In this document: positions 39,783 through 47,809 of the stretch, piece by piece
Numbering within the stretch: position 1 is the stretch's first letter
Layout: every line of letters starts with the position of its first letter
NCBI GenBank assembly: GCA_963769435.1
Contig: CAVYLN010000002.1
Span: 1,860,001-1,924,000 of the forward strand
Origin: JADKAV01 sp963769435
Lineage (GTDB): Bacteria; Actinomycetota; Actinomycetes; S36-B12; UBA10799
DNA: 64,000 nt
Direction: 5' to 3'
The notes under the pieces: generated by a model
The model's input: only the letters and a program-made list of their open reading frames with translations
Database searches by the model: none
Told to the model about the DNA's origin: nothing
Program-made: the position numbers and the translations under genes

Positions 39783-39832
39783 GCACAAGCAGACAGGGAC
39801 CCCGCTGGCGCGGAGTCCCTGTCTGCTTGTGC
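39783..39832 (-). terminator. Terminator hairpin of tRNA-Pro
   Basis: An 18-bp perfect inverted repeat (GCACAAGCAGACAGGGAC with GTCCCTGTCTGCTTGTGC) around a 14-base loop begins one base beyond the 3' end of the tRNA gene in its direction of transcription. The position and stability fit a transcription terminator. The stem would also protect or guide 3' processing of the tRNA precursor. Confidence 0.75.
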
Positions 39833-39833
39833 G

Positions 39834-39907
<74 letters not shown>

Positions 39908-39931
39908 CACTCCTATGAAGGATACCGGCCG

Positions 39932-40819
39932 CTAGACGTGCCTCGGCAGCAGGTGCAGCATCGTCGCTTCCGGCGGGCAGGCGAACCGAATCGGGGCATA
40001 GGGATTGGTCCCCAGCCCCGCACTCACGTGCAGGGCCGCGCCCTCGTGCGTCGACAGCCCTTTGGCGCGTCGAGTGTCGATGTCGCAGTTGGTGACCAGC
40101 GCCCCGTAGCCAGGGACACACACCTGCCCGCCATGCGTGTGACCGGCGATGATCATGTCCGCGCCATCTGCGGCCATCGGGTCGAGGACCCGCAGGTAGG
40201 GGGCGTGAGTCACCGCGAGTCGAAGTGCCGCATCCTGGTCGAACTCACCGGCCACTTCGTGGTAGCGGTCCAGTTGGATATGCGGGTCGTTCACTCCCCG
40301 CATGTCGATCCGGCTGCCCAGCACGGTCGTCTCGCTGCGGGCGTTGTTGAGCCCGGTCCAGCCCGCGTTGAGTAGTTCGGACTCCAACTCGTCGGTGGGC
40401 AGTCGCTGGGTGGACATCACCGGGGTGCGGTCCTTGATGAAGTACTTGAAGGGATTGACGGTCTTCGGGGTCCAGTAGTCGTTGGAACCGAAGACGAAGA
40501 CCCCGGGAACGCCCTTGAGCGGTTCAAGGGTCTTGGCGAGGTAGGGAACAGCGTCCATGTGGCCCAGCAGGTCCCCGGTGAGGATCACGAAGTCCGGGTC
40601 CAGGTCGGCCAGTGAGCGGATCCAGGCCATCTTGTCCTCTTGCCGAGGGGTCAGATGCAGGTCGGTGAGTTGCAGCACTCGGATCGGCCTGGACCCCGGT
40701 CGCAGGACTTCGACGGGGACGTCGCGCAGCCTGAACTGATGGGCCTCCCAGAGGGAGTAGGCGAGTGTGGCCGCGCCAAGTCCGGCGGCAGCCAGCCCTG
40801 TTCTCATTGCGGCGTGCAC
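39932..40819 (-). CDS. Metallophosphoesterase
   Basis: An intact 295-residue calcineurin-like phosphoesterase. An N-terminal hydrophobic helix anchors it. The metal-binding motifs are in order: QLTDLHL, ILTGDLLGH, FGSNDY (the GNHD equivalent), VTHAP and IIAGHTHGGQVCVP. This arrangement is that of YkuE/YaeI-like actinobacterial membrane phosphoesterases. Start is GTG 40819 or ATG 40807. It is divergent from the YqeY-like gene. Substrate is not predictable. Confidence 0.92.
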   Translation of the reverse strand: MHAAMRTGLAAAGLGAATLAYSLWEAHQFRLRDVPVEVLRPGSRPIRVLQLTDLHLTPRQEDKMAWIRSLADLDPDFVILTGDLLGHMDAVPYLAKTLEPLKGVPGVFVFGSNDYWTPKTVNPFKYFIKDRTPVMSTQRLPTDELESELLNAGWTGLNNARSETTVLGSRIDMRGVNDPHIQLDRYHEVAGEFDQDAALRLAVTHAPYLRVLDPMAADGADMIIAGHTHGGQVCVPGYGALVTNCDIDTRRAKGLSTHEGAALHVSAGLGTNPYAPIRFACPPEATMLHLLPRHV

Positions 40820-40885
40820 CTGACCATGGTCGCACGGCGGCTAACCTCGAGGCTATGACCGAGGTCACGTGACAGGATTGAACAC

Positions 40886-41348
40886 ATGGCTCTCAAGAAC
40901 ACCCTGCAGTCGGACCTGCAAGCAGCGATCAAGTCCCGCGACGAACTCGTCGCCGCAACCCTGCGCATGGCTCTGGCCGCGGTGACGAACGCGGAGGTCG
41001 CCGGAAAGCAGGCCAAGGAGCTCACCGACGACGAGGTCGTGACCGTCTTGGGCAAGGAAGCGAAGAAGCGTCAGGGAGTCGGCGACGGCCTACCGTGACG
41101 CCAACCGTCCCGAACTTGCCGACCGCGAAGAGGCCGAACTCGGCGTCCTCGAGAGGTACCTGCCTCAGCCGCTGACTGAGGCCGAGGTCGCCGTGATCAT
41201 CGACGAGGCGATCGCTGCGGCGGCCGCGGACGGCAAGACCGGCATGGGGGCCATGGGCCCGGTGATGCAGAGGGTCACGGCCGCCACCCGGGGGCGGGCG
41301 GACGGCAAGACGGTCTCCGGGATCGTGCGGGCACGCCTTCAGTCGTAG
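40886..41348 (+). CDS. GatB/YqeY domain protein (frameshifted)
   Basis: About 153 residues of the YqeY family, which shares the C-terminal domain of amidotransferase subunit GatB and may bind tRNA. The first part is LKNTLQSDLQAAIKSRDELV and LTDDEVVTVLGKEAKKRQ; after a break near 41085 it continues DREEAELGVLERYLPQPLTE and a GKTGMGAMGPVMQRVTAATR segment, ending IVRARLQS. The linkage with a metallophosphoesterase on the opposite strand is common in actinobacteria. Role is uncertain. Confidence 0.9.
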
Positions 41349-41376
41349 GCCAGCGCGGGCGGGCCCTGCACGGGGT

Positions 41377-42300
41377 CTACGCGCGAACCGCGTTCTTTCG
41401 CAGGGTCTCGGCGATGATGTCCGACCATGCGGTCGGCTCGAGGCCGAAGGTCTCCTGCGCGCGACTGGAGTCCATGATGAACGGCCGGTCGAACTCGTAC
41501 AGCATCTCCACAAGTTCCCCGGCGTCGGCGTTGAACAGTCCGACGATGCGCAGCGGGCCACTGCCGACAGTGCGGATCTTCGGCACCGGGACGCCGAGGC
41601 CCGCGGCAAGGTCACCGACCACCTCGGCCTGGGTCCGTGGTGCCGGGCTCGGGGTGTGCCAGGCCCGGCCCCATGCGCGTTCGTCGACACCCACGATGCT
41701 GAGCAGCCGCGCGGCGTCGCCGGTGTACGTCCAGGTATGGGGTTGATCCGCGCGTCCCATGAGCGTTACGGGCTTTCCGGCGCGCAACTTCGGAATCATC
41801 CGATCGCCGAAGTTGCTCTGATCGCCGGCCTCGCCGATGTAGTCACTGGCCCGCACCTCCGACATCCGGATGCGGCCCTGCTCATGCGCAGCGAGCGCCT
41901 GGTGCCACATGTCGGCCCTCACGGTGCCCTTGCGGGTGTGGCCGACCATGGGCAGATCCTCGGTCATGGGTCCATCGACCGGCCCATAGCCATAGACGTT
42001 GTTCAAGGTCACCAGTACCGCATCGTTGGCCTCCGCCGCGGCGATCAGGTTGTCGGCCATGGGTGGCCACAGGGTCTGCCACTTGCTGTACGGGGGGTTG
42101 ATGCAGTTGTAGATGACGTCGCTACCGGAGGCCGCGGCCAGCAGCTGTGACCGGTCCGAGGCGTCCGCCTGACGACCCTCGGCGTCCGGGATCGCGGTCC
42201 CCCGGCGGCTGACGAGCCGCACGTCGTGTCCCTGGTCGACGAGCATGGCGGCGAGACGGGACCCAACCTGGCCGGCGCCGACGATCGTGTGTGTAGCCAT
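41377..42300 (-). CDS. NAD-dependent epimerase/dehydratase family protein
   Basis: An intact 307-residue Rossmann protein. The nucleotide-binding motif is IVGAGQVGSRLA (G-x-G-x-x-G), then SDVIYNCINPPYSKW and LVTLNNVYGYGPVDG, in which the Tyr of the usual YxxxK site is replaced by a less standard arrangement. It belongs to the extended/atypical SDR group. The gene is divergent from a TetR gene and one of two matching operator-like dyads lies right before its start, so it is almost certainly the regulated target. Substrate unknown. Confidence 0.88.
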   Translation of the reverse strand: MATHTIVGAGQVGSRLAAMLVDQGHDVRLVSRRGTAIPDAEGRQADASDRSQLLAAASGSDVIYNCINPPYSKWQTLWPPMADNLIAAAEANDAVLVTLNNVYGYGPVDGPMTEDLPMVGHTRKGTVRADMWHQALAAHEQGRIRMSEVRASDYIGEAGDQSNFGDRMIPKLRAGKPVTLMGRADQPHTWTYTGDAARLLSIVGVDERAWGRAWHTPSPAPRTQAEVVGDLAAGLGVPVPKIRTVGSGPLRIVGLFNADAGELVEMLYEFDRPFIMDSSRAQETFGLEPTAWSDIIAETLRKNAVRA

Positions 42301-42310
42301 GAATCCTCCA

Positions 42311-42376
42311 ATATGCGAGCAGTGCTCTCACTTTAGGTCACGCGACACCGAGAAAGCAAGAGCACTGCTCGCATAT
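42311..42376. promoter_or_regulatory. Paired TetR operators in the epimerase/tetR divergent promoter
   Basis: Two copies of an 18-bp sequence (AGAGCACTGCTCGCATAT) stand in exact inverted orientation at 42311-42328 and 42359-42376. Each copy contains the 11-bp dyad GAGCANTGCTC, the size and symmetry of a TetR-family operator. One copy lies just upstream of each start codon. This fits autoregulation of tetR and repression of the epimerase gene by the same protein. Confidence 0.8.
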
Positions 42377-42385
42377 AGTGGAGGG

Positions 42386-43092
42386 GTGACCGTCACAGGA
42401 ATTCGCGCCCGCAATCGTGCTGGCCATGATGGAGGCGATCACCGAGTCCGCTACCGGGCAACTCATCGAAGTCGGCCCCGCACAACTGTCAGTACGCGCA
42501 GTCGCGACGGGATTTGGACATGGCATCGAGCGCCATCTACCGCTACGTGCGCTCCCGCGACGAGTTGCTCACGATCCTGATCGTGCGGGCGTACAACGAC
42601 ATGGCCGAACACGTCGAGTTGAAGGCTTCGCGGTTGCCGGACGCCGTGAAACGGTGGCGGGCGATCGGGCTGGCCAGCCGTGATTGGGCGTTGGACAACC
42701 CGCAGCGCTTCGCGCTCATCTATGGGTCCCCGGTGCCCGGATACGCGGCGCCCCAGGACACCATCGGTCCGGCCACGCGGATACCGGCCCTTCTGGTGGG
42801 GATCCTCCAGCAGGCCGGGGTGCAGACCCGGACCCCGGCGTTCACGGCCCGCGTCGCCCGCAGCCTGCGACCGGCACTGGACGAAGTGGCGACGTGGGCC
42901 GACCTGCAATCACAGGACTTCAACGACGCGGCCTTCGCGGTCGGCCTCATGGCGTGGACCCACATCATCGGGTCGATCTCGTTCGAACTCTTCGGGCATC
43001 GCCACAACGTGGTCGGGGACTCCGCGGCCGACCGTCGTGCCTACTTCACGTTCGAACTCGACGTGCTGTCAGAGATGATCGGCCTGGGCTGA
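42386..43092 (+). CDS. TetR family transcriptional regulator (frameshifted)
   Basis: The DNA-binding domain runs VTVTGIRARNR, then MEAITESATGQLIEVGPAQL and SVRAVA, then DLDMASSAIYRYVRSRDELL, the classical TetR helix-turn-helix ending. Two single-base errors (near 42417 and 42510) divide this domain. The C-terminal ligand domain from SRLPDAVKRWRAIGLASRDW to LDVLSEMIGLG is continuous and of the TetR_C type found in actinobacteria (WALDNPQRFALIYGSPVPGY). Start is GTG 42386 after GGAGGG. Ligand unknown. Confidence 0.88.
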
Positions 43093-43107
43093 GGGCCCCT
43101 CCGATAC

Positions 43108-45279
43108 CTACGGCGTCGAAGTGGGAAGCGGAGTCGTGCCGGGGACCGGCGCTGTGGTCGGCGGTATGTAGGACCCTCCACCGCGAGCGCTGCGCAGGCC
43201 GTACAGCGTCTGCAGTTCGAACGTCTCGGGTGGGGTGTCGGCAAGGGCGCCGAGCATGGCGTCCTTCCAGATCGGCCCCGGAAGGCTCGATCCGAACACC
43301 TGGCCGTAGTAGGAACCGTTGATGAACACGTTCTTCATCGGGTACTTGAAGCCACCGCGCGGGTCGCCGACCCAGACGGCCGTGGACAGGCTCGGGGTGT
43401 AGCCGGCGAACCAGACGGCTGCCGAGGTGTCGGTCGTTCCGGTCTTGCCGGTGACGTCGCGGCCCAGGCTCATGGCGGCTCCGGTACGCCCTCCGATACC
43501 GCCGTCCACCACGGCTGTGAGCACGGCAGTCGTGGAGTCAGCGACCTCGCGGGAGACTGCCTGCCGGCACTGCGGATCGATCTTGGACACGACCTTCTTG
43601 CCGCTGTCGCGCTCGTCGGTGATCCGGGTGATGGCGTGCGGCTTGCAGTAGACGCCGTGGTTGGCCATGGTCGCGTAACTGGTCGCCAGGGCCAGGGGGG
43701 AGACCTCGACGGAGCCCAGTGTGAAGGACTGCACCGTGGGTAGCTCGCCGCCGTTCGCCAGGGTCATCCCGGTCCGCTTCGCGATGTCCACCGTGCGGCA
43801 CAGGCCGGCGGCCTGCTCGAGGCCGACGAAGTACGTGTTCACCGAGAAAGCCGTGCCCTGCAGCATGTTGAACTGACCCGACGAGGTCGAGTTGCTCACG
43901 GTGTAGGGACCGAAGTAGTTGTCCGTGCAGCCCCACGGTCCGGCGGGGAAGGTCTTGTCGTCGGAGGAGTCGAACACCCGGAAGGGGGAAACCCCGGCCT
44001 CGATGCCGGCGGCGATCGTGAAGATCTTGAACGTCGATCCGGCCTGCATGCCGGTCGTGCCGCCGTCCTTCTGGTCGACCGCGTAGTTGTAGGTCGTCTT
44101 GCCCTTGCCCTTCGTGCCCCATTCGCGGTTCTGGGCCAGCGCCACGACCTCGCCGGTCTGCGGCTTCACCATGGCGATCGCGGCGGCCTTCTTGCTGGGG
44201 TCCTTCGCGGGGATCCGGTTCAGGGCGGCCCTGGTCGCGGCTTCCTGCGCCTTGGGCTGCATCGCTGTCCGGATGACCAGCCCGCCACGCTTGAGGAAGT
44301 CCTCGCGGTCCTGGGTGGTCTTGCCGTAGTTCGGGTCGTTCAGGATCTGCTTCACGGCGTAGTCGCAGTAGAACGGGTACTTGCTCTCCGCGCAGCCGTT
44401 GCTGATCTTCTTGGGTTCCAAGTAGGAGCCGATCGGCTTGGACACGGCCTTCTGGTACTGCTCCGGGGTGATGTAGTCCAGTGACTCCATCTTGAACAGC
44501 ACGGCGTTGCGGCGGGTCTCGGACGCCTCCGGGTTGATCAGCGGGTCGAACCCGACGGGCGACTGCACGATGCCGGCCAGCGTGGCGGCCTCAGCAGGGG
44601 TGAGCTTCTTGGCACTGTGGCCGAAGTAGCGGCGCGATGCCGCCTCCACTCCGTACGCGCCGGCGCCGAAGTAGGCGATGTTGAGGTATCGGTTGAGGAT
44701 CTCGTCCTTGGAGAGTTTCCGCTCGACCTGGACGGCGTAGCGGATCTCCTGCAGTTTGCGGGCCGTGGTCTGCTCAACCGCGGCCTGGACGTCCTCGTCC
44801 GTCCGCGCGGCGGTCACCAGCACGTTGCGCACGTACTGCATCGTCAGTGTCGACGCGCCCTGCTGGATCGAGCCACTGGCGGTGTTCTCCAACTGGGCCC
44901 GGATCAGGCCCTGGATGTCCACCCCGCGGTGTTCGTAGAACCGCTGGTCCTCCACCGCGATGATCGCCTTCTGCATGTTCGGGCTGATCTTGTCGAGCGG
45001 GACCTCGAGCCGGTTCTCCTCGAACAGCGTGGCGATCCGGTTGCCGTCGGCGTCCTCCATCACCGTGCGCTCGGGCAGCGGCGGGGTGGCCAACTCGTCG
45101 GGCAGAGCACCGATCTGTTCGGCGGCGACGTCGGAGGCCTTGCCGATGCCCGCTACGACGGGCATAGCCATCGCGGCCAGGATGGCACCACCGACCACCC
45201 CCACGAGACCTATGCGGGCAAGGCCCGAAAGTGGTTTGCGCGCGGGGGAGGAGGATTGAGGATCTTTCGACACAGCCAT
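43108..45279 (-). CDS. Class A penicillin-binding protein (PonA2-like)
   Basis: A bifunctional peptidoglycan synthase, intact at 723 residues. One N-terminal transmembrane helix is followed by the glycosyltransferase domain (AVEDQRFYEHRGVDIQGL, GASTLTMQYVRN, RKLQEIRYAVQVERKLSKD) and the transpeptidase domain with STFK (active-site Ser in MQAGSTFKIFT), a SNSTSS segment and KTGTTD. The C-terminus is a Thr/Pro tail. Synteny with divergent whiB matches ponA2-whiB4 of Mycobacterium tuberculosis. It acts on the outer face of the membrane. Confidence 0.95.
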   Translation of the reverse strand: MAVSKDPQSSSPARKPLSGLARIGLVGVVGGAILAAMAMPVVAGIGKASDVAAEQIGALPDELATPPLPERTVMEDADGNRIATLFEENRLEVPLDKISPNMQKAIIAVEDQRFYEHRGVDIQGLIRAQLENTASGSIQQGASTLTMQYVRNVLVTAARTDEDVQAAVEQTTARKLQEIRYAVQVERKLSKDEILNRYLNIAYFGAGAYGVEAASRRYFGHSAKKLTPAEAATLAGIVQSPVGFDPLINPEASETRRNAVLFKMESLDYITPEQYQKAVSKPIGSYLEPKKISNGCAESKYPFYCDYAVKQILNDPNYGKTTQDREDFLKRGGLVIRTAMQPKAQEAATRAALNRIPAKDPSKKAAAIAMVKPQTGEVVALAQNREWGTKGKGKTTYNYAVDQKDGGTTGMQAGSTFKIFTIAAGIEAGVSPFRVFDSSDDKTFPAGPWGCTDNYFGPYTVSNSTSSGQFNMLQGTAFSVNTYFVGLEQAAGLCRTVDIAKRTGMTLANGGELPTVQSFTLGSVEVSPLALATSYATMANHGVYCKPHAITRITDERDSGKKVVSKIDPQCRQAVSREVADSTTAVLTAVVDGGIGGRTGAAMSLGRDVTGKTGTTDTSAAVWFAGYTPSLSTAVWVGDPRGGFKYPMKNVFINGSYYGQVFGSSLPGPIWKDAMLGALADTPPETFELQTLYGLRSARGGGSYIPPTTAPVPGTTPLPTSTP

Positions 45280-45614
45280 CAGACGTAAGGGTACGTCGTG
45301 ATGGTTCCCGGTGCATGAAGCAGTCCGGCGAAATGCCGGGATCGGCTGGCCGGACAGTGTGCGATGTCACCCTGCGAGGATGAAGCGGACGGGTGAGGGC
45401 CGGACCCCCGACTAGCCGAAGGCCAACGCAATGCGTCATGCTGGTTATCAGCACATGTGACGTAGGTAACTCCGACACCACGAGGCTACAACTCAAGATG
45501 GTACAAAAGGACCAGGCTAAGTAGTACGAATGGTCCTCATCGGTAATGGAAGGCTTGCTTAGAGTTACCGAAAGCTTTCGGGGGTTTTTCCAGAAGCGGA
45601 CAAGGGGAAGAAGA
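45280..45614. promoter_or_regulatory. Divergent promoter region, PBP / whiB, with CRP-like sites
   Basis: A 335-bp gene-free region, the longest in the core part of the window. Two sites resemble actinobacterial CRP boxes (TGTGA-N6-TCACA): TGTGACGTAGGTAACT at 45456-45471, and GTGT-N6-TCAC at 45357-45370. The DNA before whiB is relatively AT-rich (GGTACAAAAGG, TTACCGAAAGC). A Crp gene lies at 53 kb. These boxes are visual matches only; I did not score them against background. Confidence 0.45.
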
Positions 45615-45932
45615 GTGCTCAACGTAATCGCCTGGAGTTCCCAGGCCGCCTGTCGGGAGACAGACCCGGATGAGATGTTCGTCCAGGGGGCGGCGCAGAA
45701 CCGGGTCAAGCAGATCTGCTGCGGATGTCCGGTCAAGATGGAGTGTCTGGCGGACGCGTTGGACAATCGCATCGAGTTCGGTGTCTGGGGAGGGATGACC
45801 GAGCGCGAGCGGCGGGCGTTGCTGCGCCGGCGGCCGCATGTGAAGTCATGGACGGAGTTGCTGCACAGCGCAGCCACCCGCCAGATCCCCGCCCAGGTGG
45901 ATGTCCGGCAGACGTCCTACGCGACGGTCTGA
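45615..45932 (+). CDS. WhiB-family Fe-S regulator, WhiB4/WblA type
   Basis: An intact 105-residue WhiB protein. The four cluster ligands are C13, C35, C38 and C44 (CCGCPVKMEC gives C-x2-C-x5-C), with an extra C36. The DNA-binding turn GVWGGMTERERRALLRRRP follows. The segment FVQGAAQNR and the ADALDN stretch are characteristic of WblA of Streptomyces and WhiB4 of mycobacteria, which sense oxygen or redox. Start GTG 45615 behind GGGGAAGAAG is chosen because it places the first Cys at the usual position. It is divergent from the PBP gene as in mycobacteria. Confidence 0.93.
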   Translation: MLNVIAWSSQAACRETDPDEMFVQGAAQNRVKQICCGCPVKMECLADALDNRIEFGVWGGMTERERRALLRRRPHVKSWTELLHSAATRQIPAQVDVRQTSYATV

Positions 45933-45967
45933 ACCTCACCACACGCCAGGTCTTACAGCAAACGCGA

Positions 45968-46002
45968 CGAAAGGGCCGCTCCCACGTGGAGCGGCCCTTT
46001 CG
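45968..46002. terminator. Bidirectional terminator between whiB and yceI
   Basis: A 15-bp perfect stem (CGAAAGGGCCGCTCC with GGAGCGGCCCTTTCG) and a 5-base loop lie between the convergent whiB and yceI genes. A-tracts and T-tracts at the stem base give partial intrinsic-terminator character in both directions. Arms begin 36 bases after the whiB stop and end eight bases before the yceI stop. Confidence 0.85.
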
Positions 46003-46009
46003 CGTTGCG

Positions 46010-46558
46010 TCAGGCGTTCTTCGTGGCCGAGACGTCCAGCTCGATCTTGATGGTGTCGCTGACCAGCCAGCCGCCGCCGTCGAGCGGCACGTTCCAGGTC
46101 AGCCCGAAGTCCTTGCGGCTGATCTCGGTCTTGCCCTCGAAGCCCACGCGGGAGTTGCCCCACGGGTCGGTGACGATGGTCTCGACGTCCACGGCGATCT
46201 CCACGGGCCGGGTGATGTCCTTGATCGTCAGGTCACCGGACAGCACGTACTCGTCGTCCTTGACCTGCTTCACGAAGGTGCTCGTGAACGACATCGCGGG
46301 GAACTGCTCGACGTCGAAGAAGTCGGCGGACTTCAGGTGTGCGTCGCGGTCGGCCGTGCCGCTGTCGACGCTGGCCATCTGCACGGTCAACGTCGCGCTG
46401 GACGCAGCGGGGTTCGCGCCGTCGAGGACCATCGAGCCCTCGAACTGGTTGAAGGCGCCGCGGACCTTCGTGACCATCGCGTGGCGGGCGACGAAGCCGA
46501 GTCGGGTGTGGGTCGGGTCGATCGTCCAGGTGCCGGTGTAGGCGGTGAGGTCGCTCAT
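46010..46558 (-). CDS. YceI family protein
   Basis: An intact 182-residue lipocalin-like beta-barrel. The conserved start is TYTGTWTIDPTHTRLGFVARH, and further motifs are SVDSGTADRDAHLKSADFFD, MSFTSTFVKQV and LTIKDITRPVEIAV. YceI proteins bind long-chain isoprenoids or lipids; this one has no signal peptide and should be cytoplasmic. ATG 46558 has GGAGAAG upstream. It is inserted into the otherwise conserved whiB4-arsA-like neighbourhood. Two direct repeats upstream suggest specific regulation. Confidence 0.93.
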   Translation of the reverse strand: MSDLTAYTGTWTIDPTHTRLGFVARHAMVTKVRGAFNQFEGSMVLDGANPAASSATLTVQMASVDSGTADRDAHLKSADFFDVEQFPAMSFTSTFVKQVKDDEYVLSGDLTIKDITRPVEIAVDVETIVTDPWGNSRVGFEGKTEISRKDFGLTWNVPLDGGGWLVSDTIKIELDVSATKNA

Positions 46559-46588
46559 GGTGTCTTCTCCAAAGTAGTTGAACGTCTT

Positions 46589-46620
46589 ACTACATATGAT
46601 TGAGCCATCAACTACATATG
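46589..46620 (-). promoter_or_regulatory. Tandem CATATGTAGT repeats upstream of yceI
   Basis: The 10-bp sequence ACTACATATG occurs at 46589-46598 and again at 46611-46620, a spacing of 22 bases, about two helical turns. Both lie 30-60 bases upstream of the yceI start in AT-rich DNA, and a TAGTTGAAC-like partial copy follows nearer the gene. Repeats on one face of the helix are typical of a repressor such as a MarR-family protein. No such gene is adjacent. Confidence 0.45.
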
Positions 46621-46678
46621 TCAAGGGCTTCCTGCCAACGAGTTGGGTCGGCGAGTGCGGTTCCGGCGTGTGCGCCGG

Positions 46679-47809
46679 TCAGGAACCGGCGAGGAGGTCG
46701 CCGACCAGCCGTAGGCCGTCCAGGTCGTGCACATCGTCGGCCAGCGCGATCACCGAGGCGACCGGCACCCTCGGATGGGCGCCGGTGAACGAGCCGGCGA
46801 GGTGGGATTGGCGCTGCGCTGTCTCCATGCGGTCGGCGTGCATGCGCAGGAGTTCGGCGACGAGCACGTGCTCGCCGTTGAGGCGTTCGGCGCCGGCACG
46901 TGCGGTGGCTGCGGACAGGTCGGGCAGCCTGACCTCCTGGACCCGGTTGAGCACCAGACCGGCCAGGGGCATCTGTTCGGCCTCCAGGCGCTGCACGAAG
47001 TAGGACGCCTCGCGCAGCGCGTCGGACTCGGGAGCGGCTACGACCAGGAAGCGTGTGTCCGGCGCCTGCAGTTGCGCGTATGTCTGCTCAGCGCGTTCCC
47101 GGAACCCTCCGAACAGGGCGTCGAAGCTCGTCACGAAGGTCTGCAGGTCCCGGAGCACCTGGGCGCCGATCACCTTGTTCAACGCGCTCGTGAACAGTCC
47201 GATGGAGGCGCTGAAGACCCGTGCCGACATCCGGCCGCCGGCACGTGCGGGCGCCGTGAGGACCCGGATGAGGCGACCGTCGAGGAACGATCCGAGCCGT
47301 TTGGGGGCGTCGAGGAAGTCCAGTGCCGAGCGAGATGGCGGAGTGTCGACCACGATCAGGTCCCACTGGGGTCCCTGGTCGGACTCCGCGCGCAGTTGGC
47401 CGAGCTTCTCCATGGCCATGTACTCCTGCGTTCCGGCGAAGGAACTCGACAGTGCTTGGTAGAAGGGATTGTCGAGGATCGCCTGGGCGCGCTCGGCGTC
47501 TGAGTGTGCCTCGACGATCTCGTCGAAGGTGCGTTTCATGTCGAGCATCATGGCGCTCAGCGAGCCGTCGCCCTCGATCCCCGGAACCGGCCGCGGGGTG
47601 TTGTCCAACTCCGTCAGGCCCATCGACTGCGCCAGCCTGCGCGCGGGATCGATCGTCAGCACGCAGACAGTTCGTCCCCTGTTCGCCGCGCGCAGTCCGA
47701 TGGCGGCGGCAGTGGTGGTCTTGCCGACCCCGCCGGATCCACAGCACACGATGACCCCGACACTGCGGTCGTCGAGCAGCGCATCGATGTCCAACCGGGG
47801 CGCGCTCAT
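46679..47809 (-). CDS. ArsA-like ATPase (Rv3680-type)
   Basis: An intact 376-residue deviant Walker ATPase of the ArsA/GET3 class. The P-loop is CCGSGGVGKTTTAAAIG, switch I has TIDPARRLAQSMG, and VVDTPPSRSALDFLDAP is the switch II region. Mycobacterial orthologues form a pair with the neighbouring protein and have been linked to WhiB4 context and protection from stress metabolites. The start overlaps the stop of the upstream ATPase gene by four bases. No metal-binding Cys typical of arsenite pumps are seen. Confidence 0.93.
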   Translation of the reverse strand: MSAPRLDIDALLDDRSVGVIVCCGSGGVGKTTTAAAIGLRAANRGRTVCVLTIDPARRLAQSMGLTELDNTPRPVPGIEGDGSLSAMMLDMKRTFDEIVEAHSDAERAQAILDNPFYQALSSSFAGTQEYMAMEKLGQLRAESDQGPQWDLIVVDTPPSRSALDFLDAPKRLGSFLDGRLIRVLTAPARAGGRMSARVFSASIGLFTSALNKVIGAQVLRDLQTFVTSFDALFGGFRERAEQTYAQLQAPDTRFLVVAAPESDALREASYFVQRLEAEQMPLAGLVLNRVQEVRLPDLSAATARAGAERLNGEHVLVAELLRMHADRMETAQRQSHLAGSFTGAHPRVPVASVIALADDVHDLDGLRLVGDLLAGS

